A stretch of DNA of 54,727 bases, taken from an uncultured Nitrospira sp. Its GTDB lineage: Bacteria > Nitrospirota > Nitrospiria > Nitrospirales > Nitrospiraceae. The notes under the pieces are model-generated. The model did no database searches. It was not told the origin of the DNA and saw only the letters and a program-made list of their open reading frames with translations. The position numbers and the translations under genes are program-made. The first letter of the stretch is position 1; each line of letters opens with the position of its first letter. Location of the stretch: contig CABVRV010000016.1 of the NCBI GenBank assembly GCA_902500755.1, positions 1-54,727 of the forward strand. Reading direction: 5' to 3'. Below are positions 15,570 through 24,536 of this stretch, piece by piece.

Positions 15570-18500
15570 ATGGGGGATGATGTGAGCGTGTTCTGGATCG
15601 TGGCGGCGGCCAATGTTCTGCTGGTTGCTCCATTACTCCTCTTACTCATCCAGGCTTCTCGTCGGGCGCGGGCCGGTTGGCTCCGCGCTGAAACCGAAAG
15701 GGTCCGTTGTCAGGAGAATGAGCACAGGCTTCGGAGCATCTTGGAAGCCGAACCTCAAGGGATTTTGGTGCTCAGTCTGGATTGGCTGGTGCTTCAAATC
15801 AATCCAGCCGGCTGCGTGCTCTTCGATGCGGGTTTTTCAGAAGAGATCGTCGGTAAAGACATTCGAGAGCATATCCATTCCAACGATCGACCGCAGATGG
15901 AAGATATGCATAGGGCGGCTCGGGAAGGTCGAGAAACCTGTGGAAAAGCTCGGCTCGTCGGGTTCTCGAGGCAGATCCGCTGGGTCGAGATCACATCCGT
16001 TCCGCTTCCGGATGATGACGGCACGGTGCAAGCGGTCCTCAGCGTCGTCCGGGATGTGACGGAACAAAAGCGTGCCGATCGCCGACAAGCTCTCCAGCAT
16101 GCCGTGGCCAAAGTACTTGCCGCGTCCTCAACCGTCGAGCAAGCGGTTCCCGACCTCCTGCAAGCGATCGTGATGAGTCTCGATTGGCATGTCGGCCTAT
16201 TCTGGCGAGTGCAAGACGACCGGCAAACGATCCGTTGCATGCAGGACTGGTCGGTCGATACAACAATGGCGCAGGAGTTCGTGAGAAGTAGTCGACAGGA
16301 GACCCTCACGTCCGGGTCGGATCTGCCGGGAGATTGTTGGGCCCGCGGCGAGCCGTTGTGGGTGGAGGATGTCGCACGAGGCCCCATGTTTACGCGCCGG
16401 CCTCTCGAAGCAACAGGAATGTTGCACGCGGCCTGCGCATTTCCGATTTGGCTCAGGGCTAATGTCTATGGGGTCATGGAGTTCTACAGCAAGGAGGCGC
16501 AGGCCGAGGACTGGGATTTACTGAGAACTTTGGGCACGGCGGGAAGGCAAATCGGCCTTTTCGTCGAACGAACTGAAGTGGAAGCGGCGCTGCAGGAGAA
16601 CGAAGCCCGCACCAGCCTGATTATCGATACCGCCCTTGATGCCGTGATTACGATGGATCGTGCGGGCCGAATTGCCGAGTGGAATACCCAGGCGGAACAG
16701 GTATTTGGGTGGTCTGCGTTTGAGGCTATCGGACGCGATGTTGCCGACACGATTTTCCCACCGTCGCATCGGCCGGGCTATCGCGAGTATGTGCAACGTC
16801 TTCTTGAATCCAGAGACCCCTCTCTCTCGAACATGTTGGTCGAAATGATCGGTCTTCGACGAGACGGGCGGGAGTTTCCTGTAGAAATCGCCATGACGCC
16901 GTTACAGGTTGAGGGTTCCGTCATCTTTAGCGCATTTATTCGTGATATCACCAGCAGGAAAGAAGCAGAGCGTGCGCTGAAAGACTACGCGCAGCAATTG
17001 GAGTCTATCAATCAGCAGCTGGATACCGCCTTGAAGGAAGCCAAAGCCGCGACCGAGGCCAAGTCGTCGTTCTTGGCGACCATGAGTCACGAAATCAGGA
17101 CCCCGATGAACGGCGTGATCGGGATGGCCGGTCTCTTGCTCGATACGAAACTGACTGATGAACAGCGGGAATACGCTGAAACGGTTCAGACTTGCGGCGA
17201 TCATTTGTTGACGATCATCAATGACATTCTCGATTTTTCCAAGATTGAAGCCGGGAAGCTGGATTTGGAGGTGATTGAGTTTGATCTTCGCCTCGCCATG
17301 GATGAGTCCTTGGACCTTGTGGCAGAACGGGCCTCATCCAAAGGGCTGAATCTGGCCTGTCTCTTCCACGCTGATGTGCCGCGAAACTTGCTTGGCGACC
17401 CGGGGCGCTTACGGCAGGTCGTGATGAACTTGACGGCGAATGCCATCAAGTTTACCGACAGCGGAGATGTGGTCGTGGAAGTGACGGTCGAGGCTCAATC
17501 GAATGAGGAAGCGATCATCCGCATTGCAGTGACGGACTCCGGGATTGGGATCTCCGACGAAGCCCGCGAGCGGCTGTTCCAGTCATTCAGCCAGGCCGAT
17601 GGCTCCACGACGAGGAGATATGGTGGGACCGGTCTTGGTCTTGTGATTTGCAAGCGTCTCGTTGAAATGATGGGGGGGACGATCGGAGTGAGCAGCCGAA
17701 TTGGGGAGGGAAGCTGTTTCTGGTTTACCGTCAACCTGCGCAAGCAAGCTGACGGCTTCAGAAATATGGAAGGTTCTGCGGTTGTGTTGGCGGGCCTCCG
17801 CGTCTTGGTCGTAGATGATAAAGCCATCAATCGAAAAGTTCTGGAGCTGATGACGAAAAAATGGGGGATGTACCCGACACTCGTTCATGGCGGTTCCGAG
17901 GCCTTGGAGGCCCTCAGCGGCCAGCACGGTCAACCGCCATTTGACCTGGCACTGTTGGACGTGGACATGGGACCGACGGGGGGAATCGAATTGGCGCGGG
18001 CGATAAAGACGCGAGCGGAAGGCGTTGATCTCCAACTCGTGTTGCTCACTTCGTTCGGACGGCGGGGAGATGCCAAAATAGCCCGAGAAGCAGGGCTAGC
18101 CGCCTACCTGACGAAGCCGATTCGTGAACGGCAACTGCATGATTGTCTTGTGGCGGTCATGACACAGCCTCCTGATTCTTCCTGCGTTCCGGCTGAAAGA
18201 GCGTCGCTCCCGCTCATTACTCGGCATACCCGTGCAGAAACCAAGGCTCAGGTGGATCTTCGCGTGCTGTTGGCCGAGGATAACATCATCAATCAAAAAG
18301 TGGCGGCTCGCCTCTTTCAGCGGCTGGGCTACCGAATCGACGTGGTGGCCAACGGACGTGAGGTCCTCGAAGCGCTGTCTCGTATTCACTATGACGTCGT
18401 GTTCATGGATTGCCAGATGCCGGAAATGGACGGCTTCGAAACCACGCACCTCGTCCGGGAGCGAGAACAGTCGGACCGAGTGCCGATCATCGCCATGACG

Positions 18501-18659
18501 GCGAATGCCATGCAAGGGGATCGTGAACGATGTCTGGCGGCAGGAATGGACGACTATGTCTCCAAACCCATTTCAATAGACGCGTTGGCCAACGTACTGG
18601 ATCGTGTGAATCGGGAGCACACGCGCGCGCAATCTAGGAAAGGTCAAGAAGCCGCGTAG
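15570..18659 (+). CDS. Hybrid sensor histidine kinase (PAS-GAF-PAS-HisKA-HATPase-REC-REC)
   Basis: 1029 residues. One N-terminal membrane helix (about 6-28), a PAS domain (about 50-165), a GAF domain (about 180-335), a second PAS (about 350-465), a coiled coil, and a HisKA domain with FLATMSHEIRTPMNG holding the phosphorylated His. The ATPase has NAIKFTDSG (N box), TDSGIGIS (G1) and GGTGLGLVICKRL (G2). Two receiver domains follow: LRVLVVDDKAINRK with Asp in LLDVDMGPTGG, and LRVLLAEDNIINQK with Asp in FMDCQMPEMDGFE. No HPt domain is present, so the phosphate must leave through a separate protein. It stands alone, without an adjacent regulator. Signal unknown. Confidence 0.93.
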   Translation: MGDDVSVFWIVAAANVLLVAPLLLLLIQASRRARAGWLRAETERVRCQENEHRLRSILEAEPQGILVLSLDWLVLQINPAGCVLFDAGFSEEIVGKDIREHIHSNDRPQMEDMHRAAREGRETCGKARLVGFSRQIRWVEITSVPLPDDDGTVQAVLSVVRDVTEQKRADRRQALQHAVAKVLAASSTVEQAVPDLLQAIVMSLDWHVGLFWRVQDDRQTIRCMQDWSVDTTMAQEFVRSSRQETLTSGSDLPGDCWARGEPLWVEDVARGPMFTRRPLEATGMLHAACAFPIWLRANVYGVMEFYSKEAQAEDWDLLRTLGTAGRQIGLFVERTEVEAALQENEARTSLIIDTALDAVITMDRAGRIAEWNTQAEQVFGWSAFEAIGRDVADTIFPPSHRPGYREYVQRLLESRDPSLSNMLVEMIGLRRDGREFPVEIAMTPLQVEGSVIFSAFIRDITSRKEAERALKDYAQQLESINQQLDTALKEAKAATEAKSSFLATMSHEIRTPMNGVIGMAGLLLDTKLTDEQREYAETVQTCGDHLLTIINDILDFSKIEAGKLDLEVIEFDLRLAMDESLDLVAERASSKGLNLACLFHADVPRNLLGDPGRLRQVVMNLTANAIKFTDSGDVVVEVTVEAQSNEEAIIRIAVTDSGIGISDEARERLFQSFSQADGSTTRRYGGTGLGLVICKRLVEMMGGTIGVSSRIGEGSCFWFTVNLRKQADGFRNMEGSAVVLAGLRVLVVDDKAINRKVLELMTKKWGMYPTLVHGGSEALEALSGQHGQPPFDLALLDVDMGPTGGIELARAIKTRAEGVDLQLVLLTSFGRRGDAKIAREAGLAAYLTKPIRERQLHDCLVAVMTQPPDSSCVPAERASLPLITRHTRAETKAQVDLRVLLAEDNIINQKVAARLFQRLGYRIDVVANGREVLEALSRIHYDVVFMDCQMPEMDGFETTHLVREREQSDRVPIIAMTANAMQGDRERCLAAGMDDYVSKPISIDALANVLDRVNREHTRAQSRKGQEAA

Positions 18660-18685
18660 CTCCTGCGCTCTGTCTACCGCCTGCC

Positions 18686-19369
18686 TCACATCAACTGAAG
18701 GGTCAACTGTTGAGGCTTTGCGATGCGCCGGTTCGGCCGGGCGGATGGACTCACCGGAATGGATAGCTGAGGCGCATAACCCACCGGCTGGCTCTCAACC
18801 GTAAAGATGGGCGACCGGAGTTCGTGTAAAGTCCCTCGACAGACACCGCAACGATGACGGCCGGGCTGGATCGTTTTTCGCTGCCGTCTATAGATCCGTC
18901 CACAGTCGGTGCAGCGCCAGGTGAATCGCGATAAAGCAAGTACTTCCTGCTCCAGCGAGTGGTACGTCGTGATCGCCACCTCTCCCGTTCGGTTCATCTC
19001 CGCCATCTTTCGCAAGAAGGCGAGACCATGATCAGGTCGACGCTTCAGGAGGTCGAATTGCCATTGATGAATCATCTCATGAGCGATCGTGTTCAGGAGT
19101 TCCTGTTCTGCATACGGCGTGCGGTCGGCAAGCTTCACAAAGAGAGGGAGCGACAGGCGAATCTCCCGACTGCCTTGGCCGGTGGATGTTCTCGGACCTC
19201 CACGGCTGGAGAACATGCCAACCGAGGAAGTTAAGCGAGGGCTCCACAGAATGGCGATCGACGGAAGCGATCCAGAAAAATACCGTTGATTCAGATGCTG
19301 CCAACGGGTCTGCAGTTCGCACGGAGTAGGGAGGGACCAGGTCGTTTCACCGGTCATGAGTCGTCTCAT
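18686..19369 (-). CDS. SprT-like zinc metalloprotease
   Basis: 227 residues. A SprT/Spartan-like domain with the metal site HEMIHQWQ (His, Glu, His) and a downstream His in PDHGLAFLRKM. A zinc ribbon follows, CTDCGRIYRR and CGVCRGTL (four cysteines), which reads nucleic-acid-binding. A proline-rich, basic tail ends the protein. Spartan relatives digest DNA-protein crosslinks, but bacterial SprT-like proteins are mostly uncharacterised. The start overlaps the stop of the upstream gene by ATGA, so it is translated with the deoxyhypusine-synthase-like protein and gmhA. Confidence 0.82.
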   Translation of the reverse strand: MRRLMTGETTWSLPTPCELQTRWQHLNQRYFSGSLPSIAILWSPRLTSSVGMFSSRGGPRTSTGQGSREIRLSLPLFVKLADRTPYAEQELLNTIAHEMIHQWQFDLLKRRPDHGLAFLRKMAEMNRTGEVAITTYHSLEQEVLALSRFTWRCTDCGRIYRRQRKTIQPGRHRCGVCRGTLHELRSPIFTVESQPVGYAPQLSIPVSPSARPNRRIAKPQQLTLQLM

Positions 19370-20310
19370 CCTAACTCTTCAATCACCGCCGCGGCCAGCA
19401 GTGGCAGCATAATCTCGTGGTGACCCGTCAAGGAATACCCTTGGCCGCCTTTCTGCGTGGGACGCCGCACGACGTTGGTCTGGGGACGATAGTGAGAAAG
19501 GAAATCCAGGTTGACCGTGGTGATGTTCGCGATGGGATGACCAAGGTTTCGACCAAGCGACAGGGTCTTGAGGAAGACTTCCGGAAGAATCACAGCTGAT
19601 CCGATATTCAGATACACGCCGCCCTCCATTCCGGCGACGACGGCAGTGAGGCGTCTGAAGTCAAGAAGGGACGTGGCTCCGATGGCCGCTCCATCCGCGG
19701 AAGGATGCATGTGAATGATATCCGTGCCCACAGCCACATGCACAGTGACCGGGATGCCGAGCCGTGTGCCGGCGGCAAGAATGCTGACCGAGTGATTGGG
19801 AAATTGGTCAGCAGCGTGGTGCATGTAGCGCCCAATGGCCTCGCCCAGCCCATGGCCGTCCTTCGCGCCGCGCGTGATGGCTTCATTGAGCATGCGCCCT
19901 GTTTCCTCCGCCATGCCAAAGCGACCTTCATCGATTTCAGCGTCGACTTCTTCAGAGGTATGACCCATCAGGGCTAATTCGAAGTCGTGAATGATCCCTG
20001 CCCCGTTCATGGCCACGGCCGTGATGACGCCTCGCTTCATCAAATCCGTGATGATTGGCGCCAACCCAACCTTGATGACATGGGCTCCGATCCCGACGAT
20101 GACCGGACGATGCTTGCGATGGGCCTTCACGATGGCCTGGGTGACGGCCCGCAGCGTCTTGACGGCTAAGATGTCAGGGAGACCGCGATAGAATGTCGAG
20201 AACGATCCCCCACGCTTCCATGATGTCACGAAGTCCGAGAGTCGTACCTTGCTATGCCGTTTTTTCAACGAATAGGTCTTGAGGTCCGATGCATTGATCG
20301 GAGGGATCAA
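19366..20310 (-). CDS. Deoxyhypusine-synthase-like protein (tentative)
   Basis: About 315 residues, no signal peptide. Segments VIVGIGAHVIKVGLAPIITD, VAMNGAGIIHDFELALMG, HMHPSADGAAIGATSLLDF, GGVYLNIGSAVILPEVFLK and GHHEIMLPLLAAAV suggest a Rossmann-type NAD-binding enzyme. They remind me of the bacterial deoxyhypusine-synthase-like family. Bacteria lack eIF5A, so members are thought to act on polyamines or an unknown target. The start is uncertain: the TTG at 20310 lies just after gmhA, while an ATG at 20388 would overlap gmhA by 50 bases. Placement between gmhA and a SprT protease gives no firm clue. A search against PF01916 would decide. Confidence 0.6.
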   Translation of the reverse strand: MIPPINASDLKTYSLKKRHSKVRLSDFVTSWKRGGSFSTFYRGLPDILAVKTLRAVTQAIVKAHRKHRPVIVGIGAHVIKVGLAPIITDLMKRGVITAVAMNGAGIIHDFELALMGHTSEEVDAEIDEGRFGMAEETGRMLNEAITRGAKDGHGLGEAIGRYMHHAADQFPNHSVSILAAGTRLGIPVTVHVAVGTDIIHMHPSADGAAIGATSLLDFRRLTAVVAGMEGGVYLNIGSAVILPEVFLKTLSLGRNLGHPIANITTVNLDFLSHYRPQTNVVRRPTQKGGQGYSLTGHHEIMLPLLAAAVIEELG

Positions 20311-20338
20311 GGAAGGAAGCCGAGGTGGGGGAGTCCGA

Positions 20339-20917
20339 TCAGGACGTTTTCCCAAGGAGATGATCCTCCACCAGTTCGCACAAGACATGGCCGAGCGTAA
20401 TGTGGCTCTCCTGGATGCGTGAAGTGACGGTAGACGGCACGACAAACGGATAATCCACGAGGCCTACCAGCCTGCCGCCGGACGCTCCGGTCCACGCGAC
20501 CGTCGTCAAGCCACATTCGCGCGCAGCGGTGATCCCCTTCAGCACGTTCGGAGAATTGCCACTGGTGCTGATGCCGATCGCGATGTCGCCGGCTCTCCCG
20601 TGCGCCCGCACTTGGCGGGCGAAGAGCTCCTCATATCCATAGTCATTGGCAATGCAGGTAATGGCAGCGATATCCGTCGCTAGGGCCATGGCGGACAACG
20701 GCAACCGTTCGCGCTTGTAACGCCCGACAAACTCCGCCGCGATGTGCGCCGCGTCCGTTGAGCTGCCACCGTTACCGAACAGCAGAACTTTATTGCCGTT
20801 GGTGAAGGCGTTGGCGATGACCGTGGCCACCTGGATGATACGGTCGGCGTGTTCACGCGCAAACTGTTGCTTGACGCGAGCGCTTTCCGCAAAGGCTGTC
20901 AGCACAACCGTTTGCAT
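20339..20917 (-). CDS. gmhA: D-sedoheptulose 7-phosphate isomerase
   Basis: 192 residues, SIS-domain protein making D-glycero-D-manno-heptose 7-phosphate, the first step to ADP-heptose. Key segments: GNKVLLFGNGGSSTDAAHIAAEFVGRYKRER, IGISTSGNSPNVLKGI, and the C-terminal TSRIQESHITLGHVLCELVE with the catalytic Glu/His region. It heads a three-gene minus-strand operon with the next two genes. rfaE2 of the same pathway is 5 kb away. Confidence 0.94.
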   Translation of the reverse strand: MQTVVLTAFAESARVKQQFAREHADRIIQVATVIANAFTNGNKVLLFGNGGSSTDAAHIAAEFVGRYKRERLPLSAMALATDIAAITCIANDYGYEELFARQVRAHGRAGDIAIGISTSGNSPNVLKGITAARECGLTTVAWTGASGGRLVGLVDYPFVVPSTVTSRIQESHITLGHVLCELVEDHLLGKTS

Positions 20918-20973
20918 GGCGCGATTCTAGGCGAGGCGAGTCAGCCTGTCAAACCGAAGCGCCGTGACTCTTG

Positions 20974-21184
20974 ACCCGCATTATTCATGAACGCTTCTAC
21001 TGCAACCGCCGAGACGCCGCTGCGACAAACCTGGCCGTGGTTTTCTCACGGCCAGGCGGGCAGGCTCGCCCCTCGTGGCCTCGACATACTGTTTCAAGTA
21101 TGCCTCGGTCTCTCAGGGCTCCGCGTGCCCGTCTCGCCTGGCGTCTTGGCGGTTTCGTCACGAACCATCATGAATAATGCGGGT
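20974..21184. repeat. Long imperfect palindromic element, MITE-like
   Basis: A 17-bp perfect inverted repeat (ACCCGCATTATTCATGA at 20974-20990 and its complement at 21168-21184) encloses a second one, AACCGCCGAGACGCC (21004-21018) with GGCGTCTTGGCGGTT (21140-21154). Both share the same centre at 21079. A GC-rich internal hairpin, CTGGCCGTG/CACGGCCAG, lies near 21031-21055. No ORF is convincing. The last base overlaps the stop codon of the slipin gene. It looks like a non-autonomous repeat or a structured RNA element. Confidence 0.75.
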
Positions 21185-22122
21185 TAGGATTTCACTGGCA
21201 CCGAAGTTCCGGTCTGTCTGATGGCATTCATCGCCAACGCAATCATGGAGCCGACATCGGAGACACTTGCCGGAAGGATGAGGGTATTGGTCGCCTTTGC
21301 CAGTTCGCCGAATTTGCCGATGTATTGTTCGGCGACACGCAGCTGGACAGCCTCTTGTCCGCCGGGAACTTGAATGGTCTCTGCGACTTTTCGGAGACCC
21401 TCGGCCGTCGCCTGCGCAATGGCGAGTATGGCGGCTGCAGCCCCCTCGGCTTCATTGATCTGCTGTTGTTTCTTGGCTTCGGACGCCTTAATGACTTGCT
21501 GTTTCTCTCCTTCGGCCTGATTGATCGCGGCGTCGCGTTCGCCTTCGGAGGTCAATATCAGCGCCCGCTTTTCCCGCTCCGCACGCATCTGCTTTTCCAT
21601 GGCGTTCAGGACATCCTTCGGCGGAGTGATGTTTTTGATTTCGTACCGTAGCACCTTGACCCCCCAAGGTTCCGATGCCTTATCCAATTCGTTGACGACC
21701 TGTGCGTTGATGGATGTCCGGGCTTCGAAGGTTCTGTCCAGCTCGATCTTGCCGATCTCGCTCCGCAGCGCCGTCTGGGCGAGTTGTGAAAGCGCGAAGT
21801 GGTAGTCGCTGATCCCGTACGATGCCCGCTCCGGATTCAGGACCCGCATGTACAGGACGCCATCGACATGGACCTGAACGTTGTCACGGGTAATGCAGAT
21901 TTGCTCCGGAATATCGACCGCGCTTTCTTTTAAGATGTGCTTGTATCGAATCACGTCGATGAACGGGACGAGGATGTGGAATCCCGCATCCAGCGTGGAA
22001 CTGTACTTCCCTAAACGCTCCACGACATAGGCGCTCTGTTGGGGAACCACGACCGCCGTTTTGGCGATGACGATTAAGACGATCACCGACAGGATGATCA
22101 CGACAAACGTTCCGCCTTCCAT
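21184..22122 (-). CDS. Slipin/stomatin-type SPFH protein (QmcA-like)
   Basis: 312 residues. A single N-terminal membrane helix (GTFVVIILSVIVLIVIAK) and a Band-7/SPFH domain beginning VVVPQQSAYVVERLGKYSSTL, with LVPFIDVIRYKHILKE and ITRDNVQVHVDGVLYMRV. A long Ala/Glu coiled coil follows (REKRALILTSEGERDAAINQ). It forms membrane-associated rings and scaffolds proteases. Start: ATG at 22122 with GAGGTG upstream; a longer reading would run into the nfeD gene. The NfeD partner ends 26 bases upstream, the classic pairing. Confidence 0.93.
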   Translation of the reverse strand: MEGGTFVVIILSVIVLIVIAKTAVVVPQQSAYVVERLGKYSSTLDAGFHILVPFIDVIRYKHILKESAVDIPEQICITRDNVQVHVDGVLYMRVLNPERASYGISDYHFALSQLAQTALRSEIGKIELDRTFEARTSINAQVVNELDKASEPWGVKVLRYEIKNITPPKDVLNAMEKQMRAEREKRALILTSEGERDAAINQAEGEKQQVIKASEAKKQQQINEAEGAAAAILAIAQATAEGLRKVAETIQVPGGQEAVQLRVAEQYIGKFGELAKATNTLILPASVSDVGSMIALAMNAIRQTGTSVPVKS

Positions 22123-22148
22123 GCCCGCACCTCGTTCGCTAATGACCG

Positions 22149-22577
22149 TTATTCTGATTTTACCCAGAGCATCAGACCATCGACTTTGACGACCGTTGCG
22201 CGTTGACCTGAGAGAAGGGGAACGGCTCCGACGTTCCGTGTGCTCCACGTGGAGCCACGCAACTCGGCCTTACCCGTGCGCCCTGGCTGGAGTTCTTCAA
22301 GCAGGATCGCCGACTCTCCAACCATGCTGTCCATGACCTGTGGCGGATGGCCTTGCGTGAGACGAATCAGCGGTCTGCGCAGCAGCAGCAGCGAAAGAAC
22401 CGCCAGGATGGAGAATAAGAGCCACTGTAGCCAGTCGGTTTGTACCACATCCATACCAACTAGGGCGCCAACTATCATTGCAGCGATACCGAAAAACAAC
22501 AGATAAAATCCGCCCGGTGACACGATCTCTGCGCCGGCCAAAGCCAAGCCCAGAAATATCCAATACCACCAGGTCAT
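22149..22577 (-). CDS. NfeD family membrane protein
   Basis: 142 residues. Three or so membrane helices (about 5-70, WYWIFLGLALAGAEIVSPGGFYLLFFG) and a C-terminal OB-fold domain (DSMVGESAILLEELQPGRTGKAELRGSTW, ATVVKVDGLMLWVK). It is the short, protease-free NfeD type that works with stomatin-like proteins in membrane quality control. ATG at 22577 preceded by GAGGT. It is cotranscribed with the slipin. Confidence 0.93.
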   Translation of the reverse strand: MTWWYWIFLGLALAGAEIVSPGGFYLLFFGIAAMIVGALVGMDVVQTDWLQWLLFSILAVLSLLLLRRPLIRLTQGHPPQVMDSMVGESAILLEELQPGRTGKAELRGSTWSTRNVGAVPLLSGQRATVVKVDGLMLWVKSE

Positions 22578-22722
22578 TGAAAACCTCGCTGTAGGGAAAG
22601 CCGACACGAAGAAGGACAATCGTGTCCAGAGTCTAGGCTTGATTATGTAGTCGGTCAAGTAGAACGCTGTTTGGAATCAGCGAATTGAACACCGGCGAAG
22701 TCGATGTTATAGTCCGCCCGAA

Positions 22723-23979
22723 ATGGCACAAGATCAACCTATTAAGGCGTTGGTCATCGCGTTTGTCGATGACGCAGCATCGGCCGTGTATTCGATCAAC
22801 AGGCTCAAGCCGGAAGCGTTGTGTTTTGTGTTGCCGGAAGCAAGCAAGGCCTTGGTGGAGGCTACCATACAGCCGAATATCCAACAGATGCCGAGGCGGT
22901 GGGATTGGATTGTCTTGGCTGAGACCGCTGAGTTTTCTTCCACCTATCAACCTCTTGCACGATCGCTCCCGGACCTTCTGCAGACATGGGAGATACAACC
23001 GGGTGAGCTGGTTGTGGACATGAGTGGAGCGACCGCGGCGATGGCGTCCTCCCTCTCCCTGGTGACGCTACCCTGGACTTCTCGGTTGATCGAACTGTGC
23101 CCGGATCGCGAAGGACTGGAAGGGGATCATGTCAAGCTAGACGCGAAGACGCTGGTCTGGACACAGAGTAATCCGTGGGATGAGCAGGCGACGGTCTCTC
23201 GTCGTGAAGGCTGCGAATTGTTCAATAAGGGCCTCTTCGATGCTGCGGCCAAACTGTTTTGTGAAGTAGAGCTACGGGTCAGTGGCGGGCAAAAGCCGTT
23301 GTATCGCGCGTTCGCCGATTTGGCGGAGGGGTATGGATTGTGGGAACGGTTTCACTATCGTCAAGCCTGGGACAAATTGAAAACCGCGATGAAGGCGATC
23401 GAAATGGCTTCGCTCTGGGGCGGCCCACCAGGGTTGAAGGCGGTCGTGCCGCCGATCAAAGCCAACGCAGGGTTTCTCGAAAAACTCGTCCTTGACCCGG
23501 CCGAGGTCAAAGAATCCGTACCGTTGGATGTCCTGGCATATGCCCATCGGCAGCTCCTTTTTCGTCGAAATCCTGAAGCGGCCATGGTCGCTCTCGTTCG
23601 GGCGCTGGACGGGTTCGCGCAAGTTCGACTTCATAAAGCGCACAAAATCAAAAGCTGGGATGTCTTGCCGGAGCAGCTCCCGCAAGCGCTGCAAGAAATT
23701 TGTCGGACCTGTTATCTGGAAGACATCGATGGCAAGTACAAGTTGCCGCTCCAAGCGCAGTTTCGGGTGCTGGCGGGGCTAGGCGATCAACTGGGCCAAG
23801 CGTTTCTGAGAGAATGGCCGAAGATGAAACCGTTGTTGGACGCGGCGAGTCATGGAGTGTTGGGGCATGGCTTCGAACCCGTCAAGTCGGAACGAGTTCA
23901 GCAATTGTATGATGTGGTCGTCAAGCTGTCGGGCGTCAATGAGACATCGCTGCCGAAGTTTCCGGTTCTTCGTCTGTAA
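22723..23979 (+). CDS. Solitary CARF-domain protein, TIGR02710/Csm6-like
   Basis: 418 residues, soluble. The N-terminal 110 residues look like a CARF domain: strand KALVIAFVDDAASAVYSI, then KPEALCFVLPEAS, and the ligand loop ELVVDMSGATAAMASSLSLV (95-114), comparable to the 'DxTGGTK' loop of cyclic-oligoadenylate sensors. The rest is helical, with TPR-like charge (REGCELFNKGLFDAAAKLF) and a C-terminal segment ASHGVLGHGFEPV (about 374-386). In the TIGR02710 CRISPR-associated family this place has a HEPN R-X4-6-H motif in an 'RN.S.LAHG.xPV' context; here the Arg and Asn are missing, so RNase activity is doubtful. No cas gene or CRISPR is in the window. It could be a repurposed sensor. Family call is from motif memory. 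Confidence 0.65.
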   Translation: MAQDQPIKALVIAFVDDAASAVYSINRLKPEALCFVLPEASKALVEATIQPNIQQMPRRWDWIVLAETAEFSSTYQPLARSLPDLLQTWEIQPGELVVDMSGATAAMASSLSLVTLPWTSRLIELCPDREGLEGDHVKLDAKTLVWTQSNPWDEQATVSRREGCELFNKGLFDAAAKLFCEVELRVSGGQKPLYRAFADLAEGYGLWERFHYRQAWDKLKTAMKAIEMASLWGGPPGLKAVVPPIKANAGFLEKLVLDPAEVKESVPLDVLAYAHRQLLFRRNPEAAMVALVRALDGFAQVRLHKAHKIKSWDVLPEQLPQALQEICRTCYLEDIDGKYKLPLQAQFRVLAGLGDQLGQAFLREWPKMKPLLDAASHGVLGHGFEPVKSERVQQLYDVVVKLSGVNETSLPKFPVLRL

Positions 23980-24092
23980 GAGTCGATGATAAAGAGCGAC
24001 CTCGATTGCAGACCCAGCCGTCAGGACGCATTATCCCATGGCCACGGCTCTAGATCAGTGAGCCAGTCTGACCATGCGTGCTCAATGGGCCG

Positions 24093-24536
24093 ATGAATAA
24101 GCCAGCGCCGTCTCCAATGGAAATCAAAGTCTACTACGAAGATACCGATTGCGGCGGAGTCGTCTACTATGCCAATTATCTGAAATATTTTGAGCGGGCT
24201 CGTACTGAGTATCTTGAAACACGAGGGTGTTCGATTGCCGACTGGATGCAACGGGGTGTGGTCTTTGTCGTGGTACACGCGGAAGCTCACTACTACTCGG
24301 TTGGCCGATATGGAGAAACGTTGATGATCGAGACGGATGTCGCTGATGTGACACGGGCCACCGTCACATTTTCACATGTGGTGCGTGAAAAGGTGAGCAA
24401 CCGAATTGTCGTGAAGGGGTCGGCTCGTCTTGCAGCCACAGACCATCATGGAAAAGTACGGCGCCTCGATAAGACCATCGTCACAGCGCTCAGCTCTGTT
24501 CCGCGACCTTCGGATGTCCATGTTCCTGAGCCGTGA
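24093..24536 (+). CDS. ybgC: Acyl-CoA thioesterase, YbgC/FadM type
   Basis: 147 residues, a hot-dog fold thioesterase. The N-terminal catalytic motif is KVYYEDTDCGGVVYYANYLKYFERARTEYL with the conserved Asp and Tyr. A central ETLMIETDVADVTRATVTFSH strand and KTIVTALSS end match. In proteobacteria YbgC sits with tol-pal, but no tol genes are here. Start ATG at 24093; GTG at 24078 or ATG at 24117 are alternatives. Confidence 0.87.
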   Translation: MNKPAPSPMEIKVYYEDTDCGGVVYYANYLKYFERARTEYLETRGCSIADWMQRGVVFVVVHAEAHYYSVGRYGETLMIETDVADVTRATVTFSHVVREKVSNRIVVKGSARLAATDHHGKVRRLDKTIVTALSSVPRPSDVHVPEP

